This document shows, one piece after another, positions 5,821 to 5,852 of a DNA stretch of 5,852 nt. A model generated the notes under the pieces. That model ran no database searches. It was given only the letters and a program-made list of their open reading frames with translations, and was not told where the DNA came from. Every line of letters starts with the position of its first letter. Within the stretch, counting starts at the first letter, position 1. Position numbers and translations under genes: made by a program. Source of the stretch: an uncultured Pseudomonadota bacterium (lineage in GTDB: Bacteria; Myxococcota_A; UBA796; GCA-2862545); NCBI GenBank assembly GCA_937891875.1, contig CALATR010000875.1:1-5852 (forward strand), in the 5' to 3' direction.

Positions 5821-5852
5821 ACCGGACACCGGACACCGGACACCGGACACCG
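5819..5852. repeat. Heptamer tandem repeat (ACACCGG)n, cut by window edge
   Basis: Four full ACACCGG units (5819-5846) plus six bases of a fifth run into the right edge. It begins exactly at the end of dispersed repeat copy 2. A 7-bp period shifts reading frame each unit, which fits non-coding DNA. Total length is unknown because the array is truncated. Confidence 0.9.

Larger units (their letters stand above)
5269..5852. other. Gene-free repeat-bearing region to the window edge
   Basis: No credible coding sequence lies here. Open frames on both strands translate to low-complexity Arg/Gly/Pro-rich sequence, lack ribosome binding sites and run through repeats whose 7- and 8-bp units would shift frame. 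The region contains two direct repeat copies, one inverted partial copy, local dyads and a terminal tandem repeat, listed separately. No transposase or integrase fragment was seen. Confidence 0.7.

Overview
The window is high-GC DNA that looks like a chromosomal fragment of a myxobacterium-type organism (Myxococcota, formerly Deltaproteobacteria). Two things point there: very strong G/C bias at third codon positions, and two exported proteins that end in a MYXO-CTERM-like tail (Gly/Cys-rich stretch, hydrophobic helix, terminal Arg/Lys cluster). The lineage is an inference from these features, not from a marker gene.

Layout: positions 1-2897 hold two tandem, same-strand, paralogous genes for secreted gluzincin-type (HExxH...E) zinc metallopeptidases. 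The first is cut by the window's left edge and lacks its signal peptide here. The second is complete. They are 51 bp apart, in the same reading frame, and a hairpin in the gap overlaps the ribosome binding site of the second. Convergent to them, 33 bp away, a 596-residue cytoplasmic-looking protein of unrecognised family is encoded on the minus strand (2931-4721). Divergent from that gene across a 133-bp spacer is a small exported protein (4855-5268) resembling the DsbD N-terminal-like beta-sandwich with a C-x4-C pair.

The last ~580 bp (5269-5852) contain no credible gene. They hold a dispersed repeat: two direct copies of about 115-120 bp (5313-5433 and 5708-5820), a partial inverted copy (5627-5667), several dyads, and a 7-bp tandem repeat running off the right edge.

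The two peptidases are likely exported and processed or anchored at the cell surface by the MYXO-CTERM pathway. The small protein probably acts in the periplasm or outside the cell. Nothing in the sequence links the minus-strand gene functionally to its neighbours. No defence system, CRISPR array, transposase, integrase, tRNA or rRNA was seen. The most unusual items are the unrecognised 596-residue protein, the repeat cluster, and the peptidase duplication with its ribosome-binding-site hairpin.
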